Assembly (NCBI RefSeq): GCF_004134825.1
Contig: NZ_SDPN01000036.1
Coordinates: forward strand, 1-42,621
Source of the DNA: Agromyces albus
GTDB lineage: Bacteria > Actinomycetota > Actinomycetes > Actinomycetales > Microbacteriaceae
Direction: 5' to 3'
DNA length: 42,621 nucleotides
Numbering within the stretch: position 1 is the first letter of the stretch; each line of letters opens with the position of its first letter. Positions 1-8,963 of the stretch are shown here, one piece after another. The notes beneath the pieces were generated by a model, which had not been told where the DNA came from, made no database searches, and was given only the letters and a program-made list of their open reading frames with translations. The translations under genes and the position numbers were made by a program.

Positions 1-102
1 GAGGCCGCCGGCGGCGACCTCACGGCCGTGGTGGCACACCTCGCGCGCGAGCTCCGCGCCGGGGTCACGCCGACGACGGGCGCCGCGGCATCCGCCTCGT
101 GA
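1..102 (+). CDS. 3' end of an unidentified gene (partial)
   Basis: Reading frame 1 is open from the first base of the window and stops at the TGA at 100-102, giving the last 33 residues of a protein (…GGDLTAVVAHLARELRAG…). The tail is Ala/Ser-rich and has no motif I can assign. Codon use (GC-rich third positions) resembles the neighbours, so this is likely a genuine C-terminus, but the family cannot be named from this fragment. It converges on the minus-strand FemAB-like gene, with 37 bp between the two stops and no clear terminator hairpin there. Confidence 0.5.
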   Translation, partial: EAAGGDLTAVVAHLARELRAGVTPTTGAAASAS

Positions 103-139
103 CGCCGGTGCCCGAGGTGCCCGCGTCACCGGCGGGCGC

Positions 140-1183
140 TCAGTACCAGTCGTCGCCGGTGCGCTCCCGGTAACGGGCGACGAACCCGCTCTCGCCGAGG
201 CGCCACTCCTCGGCACGGTCGGCGTGCGAGAGCTGGAACGCCGGCATGTACTCGATCACGTCGCTCGTGAATGCGCTCTTGAAGGTGAGCACGCCCTGGC
301 CGGGTGCTTCGGGCTCGGCCGGCGGCGGCACGTGCCCGAGGTCGTAGCGTTCGATGCCGGATGCCGCGAGGTCGCGCATGATCGCCCACTGCAACAGTCG
401 CGAGGCCATGAGCTGCGGCTGGTCGCGCAGCGAGCCGCCGTCCTTGAACCACGCACTCCTGCCGAAGAGGGTGACGAACGCCCCAGCCACCACCCGACCG
501 TCATGCCAGGCGAAGTACAAGCGGCCGCGGTCGTCGTCGACGAACGTCTGCCACACCCGATCGAGGTAGGCGGTCGGCCGGAAGAACGCGCCCGACCGCT
601 CCTCGGTCTCCCGCACGAGCCCGAGCATGCACCGCCGGTTCTCGTCGGTGAGCGGCACGCGGCCCGTCACGACGCCGTTCCGCTCGGCGATCCGAATCTC
701 GTTGCGCGCGCGCTTCTTCATGCCCGCGAGGATCCGCTCCTCGCCTCCGGCGGTCTCGACGACGACGGCGTATCGGTACTGGGAAGCGCGGGTGGGGAGC
801 CATCCGTGCGATTCGAAGGCGGCGACGAGCCGCTCGTCGCGCGGCTGGTACACCTCGATCTTCGTCGCGAACGCCGTGCCGCGATCGGCGCGGATGCGCT
901 CGGTGAGTTGCGCGACGTCGTCGGGAGCGAGTCCGCTCACGCGCGCCAGGTGCTGCAGGGTGCCGAACCCCTCGGCGTGCCGCTCGAACACGAGCACGGG
1001 GTAGTCGCACTCGGTGCCGAAGCCGCGCTGGGACGCATGCCATGGGCCATCGGACCGGACGGAACCCCACGTGCTGCTCTGCATGAAATGCGGCGACGTG
1101 TGCGTTGCGAGCACACGATCGTCCCACTCCACCGAGACATTCTCCGTTTGAGCCGTTCGCACTGTGCCCCCATCCCCGGACAT
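140..1183 (-). CDS. FemAB/FemX-family peptidyltransferase (GNAT fold)
   Basis: About 347 residues from the ATG at 1183. FemAB-family proteins use aminoacyl-tRNA (or related donors) to add residues to the peptidoglycan stem or bridge; soluble GNAT-like relatives also occur. The pattern fits the family: an N-terminal 'SPHFMQSSTWG' segment (in Fem proteins 'FxQSxxWA'), a basic 'MKKRARNEIRIAERNGV' segment typical of the donor region, 'FAWHDGRVVAGAFV' and a C-terminal 'YDLGHV…FKSAF' motif matching the usual 'yDfgG…fK..fg'. Start is uncertain: GTG at 1231 extends it by 16 residues, while GTG at 1132 is preceded by GGAG with a 9-base gap and would still include the conserved N-terminus. The gene diverges from the spermidine-synthase-like gene. 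Family assignment is fairly secure; substrate is not known. Confidence 0.8.
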   Translation of the reverse strand: MSGDGGTVRTAQTENVSVEWDDRVLATHTSPHFMQSSTWGSVRSDGPWHASQRGFGTECDYPVLVFERHAEGFGTLQHLARVSGLAPDDVAQLTERIRADRGTAFATKIEVYQPRDERLVAAFESHGWLPTRASQYRYAVVVETAGGEERILAGMKKRARNEIRIAERNGVVTGRVPLTDENRRCMLGLVRETEERSGAFFRPTAYLDRVWQTFVDDDRGRLYFAWHDGRVVAGAFVTLFGRSAWFKDGGSLRDQPQLMASRLLQWAIMRDLAASGIERYDLGHVPPPAEPEAPGQGVLTFKSAFTSDVIEYMPAFQLSHADRAEEWRLGESGFVARYRERTGDDWY

Positions 1184-1334
1184 CCCAGATCGATCCGCCC
1201 CCGCCGTTGGGATGTACGGCTCTTGGCGCACAGCTTAGGGCGTGGACGCGTCCGGCAGGCGGACTCCACCCCGATGGTTCGGATATCGCCGCGTCGTCTG
1301 GCCTGCCGGCCCGAGCCGACCTAGTGTGGTGGAC

Positions 1335-2147
1335 ATGGGCGAACCCCGGCTTGAACTCGACGGCGAGCAGGTGAGCGCTCGGCTGCTGCCCGAGCGCGGA
1401 ACGCACGGCGGATACAGCCTCGTGATCGAGGGCACGACGCAATCGCACGTCAATCCGCTCGATCCCCTCGATCTCCAGCTCGAGTACACGCGCGTGATCG
1501 CAGCGGTGATCGACGGATGCCGCGAGCGCGGGCTCCCCATCCGCGTCCTGCACCTCGGCGCGGGCGGCCTCACCATCCCGCGCTACGTCGGCGCCACCCG
1601 CCCGGGCTCGGTGCAGCATGTCGTCGAGCTGCACCGCGAGCTCTTCGACTTCGTGCTCGACGCGCTGCCGCTCGACGACGAGATCGAGCTCACGGTCGAG
1701 TTCGACGACGGTCGAGCCGCGGTCGAGCGAGCGGCGCGCACCGGCGGCGGCTACGACCTCGCGATCGTCGACGTCTTCTCGGGCAGCGTGGCTCCCCAGC
1801 ACATGTCGACGGCGGAGTTCTTCACCGAGCTGCGGCAGCTCCTCGCGCCCGACGGCGTCATCGTGGTCAACACGCTCGCCGCACCCGGACTCGTGATGAG
1901 CCGGGAGGTCGGCGCGACGCTCGCGTCACTGCATCCCGTGGTCATCGCCCTCGCCGCTCCCTCTGTCGTCCCCGACGCGAGTCTCGGCAACGTCGTGTTC
2001 GCGGCATCCGGAGTCCCACTGGCCGAAGACGAGATCGAGCGGGGTGCGAACAGCGGCCCGCGCCCGATCGACCTCTTGCGCGGTGCCGCGCTCGACGCGT
2101 TCATCGACGGCGCTCCGGTGCGCCGCGACGACGACACCCTGGACTGA
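1335..2147 (+). CDS. Spermidine-synthase-like SAM-fold protein
   Basis: 270 residues from the ATG at 1335, which has GGTGGA just upstream; a longer open frame begins at 1242 but its extra residues look non-coding. The core reads as a class I SAM-binding fold: motif I 'VLHLGAGGLTIPRY' near residue 73, an acidic 'VVELHRELFDFV' after strand 2, and 'YDLAIVDVFSGSVAPQHM' resembling the aminopropyltransferase 'D.sxDv..P' loop, followed by 'FFTELRQLLAPDGVIVVN'. Such stand-alone spermidine-synthase-like proteins are common in actinobacteria and mostly uncharacterised; true polyamine synthesis is not implied, because the usual GGGDG glycine motif is GAGGL here. It lies 3 bp before the LVIVD gene, so the two are probably co-transcribed. 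Confidence 0.78.
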   Translation: MGEPRLELDGEQVSARLLPERGTHGGYSLVIEGTTQSHVNPLDPLDLQLEYTRVIAAVIDGCRERGLPIRVLHLGAGGLTIPRYVGATRPGSVQHVVELHRELFDFVLDALPLDDEIELTVEFDDGRAAVERAARTGGGYDLAIVDVFSGSVAPQHMSTAEFFTELRQLLAPDGVIVVNTLAAPGLVMSREVGATLASLHPVVIALAAPSVVPDASLGNVVFAASGVPLAEDEIERGANSGPRPIDLLRGAALDAFIDGAPVRRDDDTLD

Positions 2148-2150
2148 GCC

Positions 2151-4040
2151 GTGCCCGGCCGCGGCGCCGTGCAGCGCGCGAGGTCGGTCGCGCTGGGAGC
2201 CGTGATCGTCGCCGTCGGCGCTGCCCTGATGGCATCGCCCGCCACGGCACAACCAGCCGACCGCGAGCCGTCGATCGGGCCTGGACTCGAGTGGGTCGCG
2301 CACCGGGACAATCCCTTCCGGCAAGGTGACGATCCGAACTTCATCAACGCCGATCTCGCGTTCACGGGCGACTATCTCGTGCAGGGCAACTTCGCCGGGT
2401 TCTCCCTCTGGGACATCGCCGACCCCGCGGCGCCCACCCTCGCGAGCGCCGTCTCGTGCCCCGGGGGCCAGGGCGATGTGAGCGCTGTCGGCGACCTCGT
2501 GTTCGTCTCGATCGACGAGCCCATGTCCGACGACTCCTGCGAGGCCGCGCGCGTGCCCGAGACCGTGGAGCACTGGGAGGGCATCCGGATCTTCGACATC
2601 AGCGATCCGAGCGAGCCCCGCTATGTCGCTGCCGTGCGCACGCGCTGCGGTTCGCACACGCACACGGTCGTGCCCGATCCCGCGAGCTCGGCGCGGGTGT
2701 TCGTCTATGTGAGCTCGTACAGCCGCGGCGCATCCATCGACTGCACGGGCCGGAACCCACTGCAGATCGTCGAGGTCCCGCTCGACGCCCCCGAGGACGC
2801 CGCCGTCGTGGGGGCCCTCGACCTCTTCGACGATGCCACGGCATTCCGGCCCGAGGATCGCGTCGCGGGCGGCGCCGAGACCCGGTCGACCACCGGATGC
2901 CACGACATCACCGCCTACCCCGCCAAGGCGCTCGCCGTGGCCGCGTGCCGCGGTGACGGGCTGCTCCTCTCGATCGCCGACCCGCTCGCCCCCGTCGTCC
3001 TGCACCGCGTGCGCGACCCCGCCGTCGCGTTCTGGCACTCCGGGATCTTCGACAACGACGCGACCCGGATCGTGTTCCAAGACGAGCTCGGCGACGGGTT
3101 CATCAACACGTGCTCGCCCGCCTTCGGCGCCGATCGCGGCGCCGACGCGGTCTGGCTCATCGAGCCCGGCGGCCTCGCCAAGGTCGGGACGTTCAAGCTG
3201 CCGCGCGCCCAGTCCGACCTCGAGAAGTGCGTTGCCCATTCGGGTGGACTCGTGCCCGTGCCCGGGCGCTTCATCGTGGCGCAGGCCTGGCTCGAGGGCG
3301 GGGTATCCGTCATCGACTTCACCGACCCGGCCGCACCGGTCGAGCTCACGTGGTTCGACCGCCCGGGCTACGGCTACTCGATGGACTACACGGCGGGCAT
3401 CTGGGCCGTGTACGCGTACGACGGGTACCTCTACGCGAGCGACATGTACGAGGGGCTCGAGGTGCTGCGTCTCACGGATCCGCTCTTCGCCGACGCGGCC
3501 CGGTACGACAGCACCGGCTTGAATCCGCAGACGCAGCCCGAGTACGCGTGGGTGTGGCGCGAGGCGCCCGTGGTGCCGACGGCGAACGCCGAACGCGCCC
3601 CGCTCGAGACGCTCTCGGTTGAGCCTGCCGAGCTCGAGCCCGCGGCCACGGCGACCGTGACCGTCTCGCTGCCGCCCGGCTCGCTCACGCCCGGCGAGAC
3701 CGCCGACGTCTGGTGGATGCCGACGCAAGCGGTGCTCGCGACCCTCACGGCAGGCGAGGACGGCTCCCTCGCCGCTGCCGACGTGACCGTGCCCGGTCCG
3801 CTCGAGCCCGGACGGTACGACCTCGTGGTGCGCGGCGACGTGTCGGCGCCGCGTATCGCGCTCGCGAGCGTGGAGGTGGCGGCACCTGCCCCGACCCCCG
3901 AACTCGCACCCGCCGACGGCGACGACGCGCCATGGTGGCCGTTCGTGGTCGTTCCGGCCGTGGTGCTCCTGATCGCGGCGGGCGTCGTGGTGGCGCTGCG
4001 CCGAAGAGCGGTGCTGCGGCGCCGCAGGACCGCGACATGA
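2151..4040 (+). CDS. LVIVD-repeat beta-propeller-like cell-surface protein
   Basis: 629 residues from a GTG start 3 bp after the preceding stop. Residues 1-34 form a signal peptide (RAR, then a hydrophobic Ala/Val stretch, 'ATA-QPAD'). The middle repeats the LVIVD pattern 'sl.diaDPaaP…v' several times ('FSLWDIADPAAPTLAS', 'IRIFDISDPSEPRYVA', 'LLLSIADPLAPVVLH', 'VSVIDFTDPAAPVEL'), as expected for a propeller. About residues 480-590 form a Pro/Ala-rich, Ig-like region ('LSVEPAELEPAATATVTV'). The C-terminus has one membrane helix (WWPFVVVPAVVLLIAAGVVVAL), then an arginine-rich cytoplasmic tail. The protein is therefore predicted to be anchored with the repeats outside. Its stop overlaps the start of the DUF305 gene (ATGA), which argues for translational coupling and a shared function that is still unknown. 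Confidence 0.85.
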   Translation: MPGRGAVQRARSVALGAVIVAVGAALMASPATAQPADREPSIGPGLEWVAHRDNPFRQGDDPNFINADLAFTGDYLVQGNFAGFSLWDIADPAAPTLASAVSCPGGQGDVSAVGDLVFVSIDEPMSDDSCEAARVPETVEHWEGIRIFDISDPSEPRYVAAVRTRCGSHTHTVVPDPASSARVFVYVSSYSRGASIDCTGRNPLQIVEVPLDAPEDAAVVGALDLFDDATAFRPEDRVAGGAETRSTTGCHDITAYPAKALAVAACRGDGLLLSIADPLAPVVLHRVRDPAVAFWHSGIFDNDATRIVFQDELGDGFINTCSPAFGADRGADAVWLIEPGGLAKVGTFKLPRAQSDLEKCVAHSGGLVPVPGRFIVAQAWLEGGVSVIDFTDPAAPVELTWFDRPGYGYSMDYTAGIWAVYAYDGYLYASDMYEGLEVLRLTDPLFADAARYDSTGLNPQTQPEYAWVWREAPVVPTANAERAPLETLSVEPAELEPAATATVTVSLPPGSLTPGETADVWWMPTQAVLATLTAGEDGSLAAADVTVPGPLEPGRYDLVVRGDVSAPRIALASVEVAAPAPTPELAPADGDDAPWWPFVVVPAVVLLIAAGVVVALRRRAVLRRRRTAT

Positions 4041-4696
4041 GCGAGCGGATGCCGCGGCACGGCCTCGCCCTCAGCGCCGCCCTCGCGGCCGCACTGTCCG
4101 TCACGGGGTGCACGGCGCAGGCGCCCGACGAGACCGGCACGGCGACCGGGTTCGTGACCCCTTCTCCGCCCGGAGGCGGAACCCGCACCGACGATGAGCG
4201 CCGCGACGACGTCACCTCGGAATCGGAGACGACGGCGGCCGACCTCGCATTCATCGATGCGATGATCGCGCATCATGAGCAAGCCGTGGAGCTCACCGCC
4301 CTTGCGCACGGGCGCGCAGCCGACCAGGAGCTCGCCGACCTCGCGAGCCGGATGCACGCGGTGCAGGCGGCAGAGGCGGAGGCGATGCGCTCATGGCTCG
4401 ACCGGCGACGCACGCGCGACCTGCCCGGCGACGAGCACAATCACGACGAGACGATGCGTGGAGAGATCAGCCGCTCGACCCTCGACCGCGCCGCGGAGCT
4501 CGAGGGGGCGGCCTTCGACGAATTGTTCGTCGACACGATGGTGGCGCATCACCGTGGTGCGATCGAGATGGCCGAGGCTCGACTCGCGGAGCAGGGAGAC
4601 CCCGCGGTCGCGCGGTGGGCGCGTGCGATCGCGACGGCCCAGGCGCTCGAGGTCGATCGGCTCCTCGAGATCGAGACGCGACTCGACTCGGAGTAG
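4037..4696 (+). CDS. DUF305 lipoprotein (ferritin-like, tandem repeat)
   Basis: 219 residues from the ATG at 4037, overlapping the LVIVD stop by four bases. It has a lipoprotein signal peptide with lipobox 'LSVTGC' (Cys25), so it should be anchored outside the membrane. Two DUF305 half-repeats are visible: 'FIDAMIAHHEQAVELTALA' and 'FVDTMVAHHRGAIEMAEARL'; the His-His and Met positions are the family hallmark. DUF305 proteins fold as four-helix bundles, and some are implicated in metal (copper) handling, but no function is proven for this type. Its 3' end converges on ffh, with 5 bp between the stops. Confidence 0.9.
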   Translation: MSERMPRHGLALSAALAAALSVTGCTAQAPDETGTATGFVTPSPPGGGTRTDDERRDDVTSESETTAADLAFIDAMIAHHEQAVELTALAHGRAADQELADLASRMHAVQAAEAEAMRSWLDRRRTRDLPGDEHNHDETMRGEISRSTLDRAAELEGAAFDELFVDTMVAHHRGAIEMAEARLAEQGDPAVARWARAIATAQALEVDRLLEIETRLDSE

Positions 4697-4701
4697 GCGC
4701 G

Positions 4702-6285
4702 CTATCGCCCGAGGAGCTTCTGGAGCGCCGCGAGTTCCTCCTCGCTCGGTGCGCCCTTCGCCCCTGCCGCTCCGGCACCAGCACCGAGGCCGAAGCCGGA
4801 TCCGGCGGGAGCCGCAGGCCCAGCGGGCGCCCCAGAGGCGAGCGCCGCGTTCTCGGCCGCTCGCTTCGCGGGATTGCCCGAACGGGAGCCCGAGGACTTC
4901 TTGCCCTTCGGCGGCCGCTTTCCGCCGCCGGAGAAACCCGCGCCGGGGATGGGGCCCATGCCGGGGATCTGCGGCATGCCGCCGCGCGCGACGGTCTTCA
5001 TCATCTTCGCGGCCTGCTCGAAGCGGGCGACGAGCTGGTTGACGTCGGTCACGGTCATGCCGGAGCCCCTCGCGATGCGAAGCCGTCGTGACCCGTTCAG
5101 GAGCTTCGGATTGCGCCGCTCGGCGATGGTCATCGACTGGATGATCGCCTCGGTGCGCACGATCTCGCGCTCGTCGAAGTTCTCGAGCTGCTGCTTCATG
5201 CCGCCCGCGCCGGGGAGCATGCCGAGCATCTTCTTGATCGAGCCGGCGCCGCGCAGCTGCTGCATCTGGGCGAGGAAGTCTTCGAGCGTGAACTGATCGG
5301 TCGCGAACTTCTCGGCGACCTTCATCGCCTCTTCCTCGTCGAAGGCCTGCTGGGCCTGCTCGATGAGGGTGAGGATGTCGCCGAGGTCGAGGATGCGGCT
5401 CGCCATGCGGTCGGGGTGGAACGGCTCGAAGTCGTCGAGCGACTCGCCGGTGGAGGCGAAGATGATGGGACGGCCCGTGACGGACGCGACCGAGAGCGCG
5501 GCGCCGCCGCGGGCATCGCCGTCGAGCTTCGTGAGCACGACGCCCGTGAAGTCGACGCCCTCCTGGAACGCCTTCGCGGTGGTCACGGCGTCTTGGCCGA
5601 TCATCGCGTCGATGACGAAGAGCACCTCGTCGGGCTTCGTCGCGTTGCGGATGTTCGCGGCCTGCTTCATGAGCTCGGCGTCGACGCCGAGACGACCCGC
5701 GGTGTCGATGATCACGACGTCGTGGTGGCTGCGCTCGGCATGCTTCACGGCGTCTTTCGCGACCTTCACAGGATCGCCGACGCCGTTGCCGACCTCGGGC
5801 GCGAAGACCGGGACCCCGGCCTGTCCGCCCACGACCTGCAGCTGGTTCACGGCGTTCGGGCGCTGGAGGTCGGCTGCGACGAGGAGCGGCGTGTGCCCGT
5901 CTTTCACGAGCCACTTCGCGAGCTTGCCGGCGAGCGTGGTCTTGCCGGTTCCCTGGAGGCCGGCGAGCATGATGACCGTCGGCGGGTTCTTCGCGAACTG
6001 CAGGCGGCGCTGCTGGCCGCCGAGGATGCCGACGAGCTCTTCGTTGACGATCTGCACGACCTGTTGCGCGGGGTTCAGCGCACGATTGACCTCGTCGCCG
6101 AGCGCGCGCTCGCGCACCTTGGCCGTGAACTGCTTGACGACGTCGAACGAGACGTCGGCGTCGAGCAGGGCCCTGCGGATCTCGCGCACGGTGCCGTCGA
6201 CGTCGGACGCCGAGAGCTTGCCCTTGGTGCGGAGGTTCTTGAAGGTCTCTGCGAGCCGGTCAGAGAGGGTTCCGAAGGTAGCCAT
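4702..6285 (-). CDS. ffh: Signal recognition particle GTPase Ffh (SRP54)
   Basis: 527 residues, complete. Ffh binds signal sequences and 4.5S RNA and, with FtsY, delivers ribosomes to the Sec translocon. The N domain is residues 1-95. The G domain has the P-loop 'GLQGTGKTTLAGKLAKWL', 'VAADLQRPNAVNQL', 'DTAGRLGVDAELM' and 'TKLDGDARGGAALS'. The methionine-rich M domain follows ('MKQQLENFDEREIVRTEAIIQSM', 'GSGMTVTDVNQLVARFEQAAKMMK'). The long Gly/Ala/Lys-rich tail after residue 455 is longer than in E. coli Ffh but typical of actinobacteria. The ROK regulator gene ends only 12 bp upstream on the same strand, so either the promoter lies inside that gene or ffh is read through from the sugar operon. 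Confidence 0.98.
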   Translation of the reverse strand: MATFGTLSDRLAETFKNLRTKGKLSASDVDGTVREIRRALLDADVSFDVVKQFTAKVRERALGDEVNRALNPAQQVVQIVNEELVGILGGQQRRLQFAKNPPTVIMLAGLQGTGKTTLAGKLAKWLVKDGHTPLLVAADLQRPNAVNQLQVVGGQAGVPVFAPEVGNGVGDPVKVAKDAVKHAERSHHDVVIIDTAGRLGVDAELMKQAANIRNATKPDEVLFVIDAMIGQDAVTTAKAFQEGVDFTGVVLTKLDGDARGGAALSVASVTGRPIIFASTGESLDDFEPFHPDRMASRILDLGDILTLIEQAQQAFDEEEAMKVAEKFATDQFTLEDFLAQMQQLRGAGSIKKMLGMLPGAGGMKQQLENFDEREIVRTEAIIQSMTIAERRNPKLLNGSRRLRIARGSGMTVTDVNQLVARFEQAAKMMKTVARGGMPQIPGMGPIPGAGFSGGGKRPPKGKKSSGSRSGNPAKRAAENAALASGAPAGPAAPAGSGFGLGAGAGAAGAKGAPSEEELAALQKLLGR

Positions 6286-6297
6286 GATCCATCGATT

Positions 6298-7527
6298 CTA
6301 AGCGAGCGCGCCGAACCCGCTCGCCGATCGGGCGACCGTGGGTCCGCGGCCGCGCTCGAAGGCGGCCGGGTCGGCGAGCACCGGTTCGAACGCGAGCTCG
6401 GCGGCGCCGATCATGAGGATGTCGCGGCCGAGCGCCGGTCGCTCGAGTCGCACCGAGGCGAGCGGTGCATCGAGCGACGTGGCCGCGAGCGCTGCCTGCA
6501 CCGTGTCGGGCGCCGCATCGAGCAGGATGCCGAGGAAGCCGCCGAGCAGCACGAGCTCGGGATTCAGCACGTTCACGATGCCGCCGATGGCGACGCCGAG
6601 GTAGCCGGCCTGACGCTCGATCTCGGCGCTCAGGGCACCGCCGTCGGCGCGCACGCGACGCTCGAGCTCCGCATCGTCGACCGTTCCGAGCTCGCCGAGC
6701 TCGAGCAGCCGGCTTCGGCGCACCTCAGACTCGAGGGTGCCGGAGAGGCCGGCCGTGTCGACGTGGTCCGATCCGCCGACCCGCAAGTGCCCGAACTCCC
6801 CCGCGTACCCGTCGAGACCGCCGAGGAGACGATCGCCGGCCATGATGCCGCCGCCGATGCCGCTCGCGCCGCCGTTCACGTACACGAGCTCGCCGATGCC
6901 GCGCCCGGCGCCGAAAAGTCGCTCGGCGAGCGCGCCGAGGCTCGCGTCGTTGGCCGAGAAGGCGGGCAGCGACGTGGCGGCGGCGAGCTCGGCGGCGAGC
7001 GGAGCGTCACGCCAGCCGAGGTGAGGGGCGTGCCGCACGAGCCCGTCGGAGGCGCGCACGAGCCCCGGCACCGCGACGCCGATGCCGGCAACTGTGGCGC
7101 CGCCGCCGGCAGGGACCTCGGCCGACGACCACTCCGCGAGCCGGCCCGCGACGAGTGCCACGACGGAGTCGACCGACGGCACCTCGCGTTGCACGTGCCG
7201 TTCCCGCCGGAGGATCTCACCGCCGAGACCGACGAGCGCGAGCTCGACGGCGTCGACCTCGGGGTTGAGCGCGAGCACGGCGACATCCGGCCGGGGGGCC
7301 ACGACGGGCGACGGCCGGCCGACCTGCTTCGTCGACTCGGGCTCGGTCTCGGCGACGAGCCCGAGTTCGACGAGCTCGGCCACGAGCGCGGCGATCGTGG
7401 AGCGGTTGAGGCCCGTCGCCCGCGTCAGCTGCGAGCGCGCGGACCCGCGATCGTGGTGCACGAGGCGCAGCACGGTGGCGAGGTTGTGCCGCCGCACGTG
7501 GTCGAGGTTGTTGCCCCGTGCACTCAT
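6298..7527 (-). CDS. ROK-family transcriptional regulator
   Basis: 409 residues from the ATG at 7527; the frame is open further upstream, but that part overlaps GH1 and does not look like ROK sequence. N-terminal MarR-like winged helix-turn-helix ('SARSQLTRATGLNRSTIAALVAELVELGLV'), then a ROK sugar-kinase-like domain ('VAGIGVAVPGLV', 'NDASLGALAERLFG', 'LVYVNGGASGIGGGIMAG', 'GYAGEFGHLRVG'). The usual ROK zinc motif CxCGxxGCxE is absent and reads 'HVDTAGLSGTLES', so this protein probably does not bind the structural zinc. It is the last gene of the alpha-xylosidase operon, 2 bp after GH1, and resembles XylR/NagC-type sugar-sensing repressors. The inducer could be xylose, glucose or an oligosaccharide; this is inference. 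Confidence 0.9.
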   Translation of the reverse strand: MSARGNNLDHVRRHNLATVLRLVHHDRGSARSQLTRATGLNRSTIAALVAELVELGLVAETEPESTKQVGRPSPVVAPRPDVAVLALNPEVDAVELALVGLGGEILRRERHVQREVPSVDSVVALVAGRLAEWSSAEVPAGGGATVAGIGVAVPGLVRASDGLVRHAPHLGWRDAPLAAELAAATSLPAFSANDASLGALAERLFGAGRGIGELVYVNGGASGIGGGIMAGDRLLGGLDGYAGEFGHLRVGGSDHVDTAGLSGTLESEVRRSRLLELGELGTVDDAELERRVRADGGALSAEIERQAGYLGVAIGGIVNVLNPELVLLGGFLGILLDAAPDTVQAALAATSLDAPLASVRLERPALGRDILMIGAAELAFEPVLADPAAFERGRGPTVARSASGFGALA

Positions 7528-7529
7528 GA

Positions 7530-8963
7530 TCACTCCGGAATCGTGCGCGTGCGGATGAGCTCGGCGTACCAGCGCGCGCTCGCCTTGGGAAGCCGCTCGA
7601 GGGTGTCGTAGTCGACTCGCACGATGCCGAACCGCTTCGAGTAGCCGTAGCCCCACTCGAAGTTGTCCATGAGCGACCACACCTGGTAGCCCCGCAGGTC
7701 GACTCCGCGGTGGATCGCCCGGTGCGCGGCCGTGAAGTGCCGGCGCAGGTAGTCGATGCGATCGTCATCCTGCACGACCGGCCCATCGGGGCCCTCGGTC
7801 ACGACGTCGTCGAAGGCGGCGCCGTTCTCGGTGACCATGAGCGGCAGCGACGGGTAGGTCTCGTGCAGCGAGACGAGCAGGTCCTCGAGGCCCGAGGGGT
7901 CGATGTTCCAGCCCATCGCGGTGTAGGGCCCCGGTTGCACGAGGAACTCCACGTCGTCGGATCCGGGCCAAGTGGTGCCGCCCATGTCCTTGTGCCCGTC
8001 GGCGTTCGCCTTCGGCGACGTGCCGTCCCACATCTGCACGGTGACCGTCGAGTAGTAGTTCACGCCGAGCAGGTCGATGGGCTGCGCGATGAGCTCCGTG
8101 TCGCCGGGGAGCACGAAGGACCAATCGGTCACGTCGGCGGTGTCGGCGATGACGTCGGCCGGATAGCCGTCGCCGAGCAGAGGTCGGAGGAACACCCGGT
8201 TGGCGAGCCCGTCGATGCGGCGTGCCGCCTCGGCGCCCGTCGGGCCCGACGGACGGATGACGTGGAGGTTCAGCGTGATCGAGTACCCGGGGTCGTTCGT
8301 GACGACCTCGCGCAACGCAGCCACCGCGAGTCCGTGCGCGAGGTTCAGGTGATGCACGGCGGCGAGCGCCTTGGCACCATCGGTGAGTCCGGGGGCGTGC
8401 GCACCCGAACCGTAGCCGAGGTACGCGCTGCACCACGGCTCGTTGAGCGTCGTCCACACGGCGACGCGGTCGCCGAGGCGCTCGCCGACGAGGCGCGCGT
8501 ACTCGGCGAATGCCTCGGACGTCGCACGATTCGTCCAGCCGCCCTCTTCTTCGAGGGCCTGCGGCAGGTCCCAGTGATAGAGCGTCGCGATGGGACGGAT
8601 GCCGCGGGCGATGAGCCCGTCGACGAGGCGCTCGTAGAACGCGAGCCCCGCCTCGTTCGCCGGCCCGCGGCCCGTCGGCTGGATCCGCGGCCAGGCGATC
8701 GAGAACCGGTACGCCTCGAGCCCCAAGTCGCTCATGAGGTCGAGGTCGGACTCCAGACGGTGGTAATGGTCGTCGGCGACGTCGCCGGTGTCGCCGTTCC
8801 AGACCTTGCCGGGAGTGTGGCTGAACGTATCCCAGATCGAGGGCCCGCGCCCGTCTTCGTCGACCGCCCCCTCGATCTGGTATGCCGCCGTCGCCGACCC
8901 GAACACGAACGCGTCGGGGAAGACGAGGCCGGCGTCGCGGTAGTCCGCATTGCCCGTGGTCAT
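7530..8963 (-). CDS. GH1 beta-glucosidase (intracellular)
   Basis: 477 residues, a full-length family 1 TIM-barrel glycosidase. It should hydrolyse beta-linked glucose (possibly galactose or fucose) from the non-reducing end of oligosaccharides by a retaining mechanism. Visible motifs: N-terminal signature '[14 protein letters not shown]', acid/base Glu175 in '[10 protein letters not shown]', 'VNYYS' and the nucleophile Glu379 in 'MVTENGAAF'. There is no signal peptide, so it is cytoplasmic. Its start overlaps the GH31 stop by four bases (ATGA). Pairing with a YicI-type alpha-xylosidase suggests that it trims the glucose units exposed once the xylose is removed from xyloglucan oligosaccharides or isoprimeverose-type units. 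Confidence 0.95.
   Translation of the reverse strand: MTTGNADYRDAGLVFPDAFVFGSATAAYQIEGAVDEDGRGPSIWDTFSHTPGKVWNGDTGDVADDHYHRLESDLDLMSDLGLEAYRFSIAWPRIQPTGRGPANEAGLAFYERLVDGLIARGIRPIATLYHWDLPQALEEEGGWTNRATSEAFAEYARLVGERLGDRVAVWTTLNEPWCSAYLGYGSGAHAPGLTDGAKALAAVHHLNLAHGLAVAALREVVTNDPGYSITLNLHVIRPSGPTGAEAARRIDGLANRVFLRPLLGDGYPADVIADTADVTDWSFVLPGDTELIAQPIDLLGVNYYSTVTVQMWDGTSPKANADGHKDMGGTTWPGSDDVEFLVQPGPYTAMGWNIDPSGLEDLLVSLHETYPSLPLMVTENGAAFDDVVTEGPDGPVVQDDDRIDYLRRHFTAAHRAIHRGVDLRGYQVWSLMDNFEWGYGYSKRFGIVRVDYDTLERLPKASARWYAELIRTRTIPE

Noticed and set aside
1242..1334. Extended N-terminus for the spermidine-synthase-like protein
   Set aside because: The extra residues are Arg/Pro-rich and lie in the divergent promoter region; the ATG at 1335 has a better upstream site and begins the conserved part.
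5416..7611. Open frame of 731 codons antisense to ffh and the ROK gene
   Set aside because: Same reason: composition typical of a shadow frame, and both minus-strand genes are certain.
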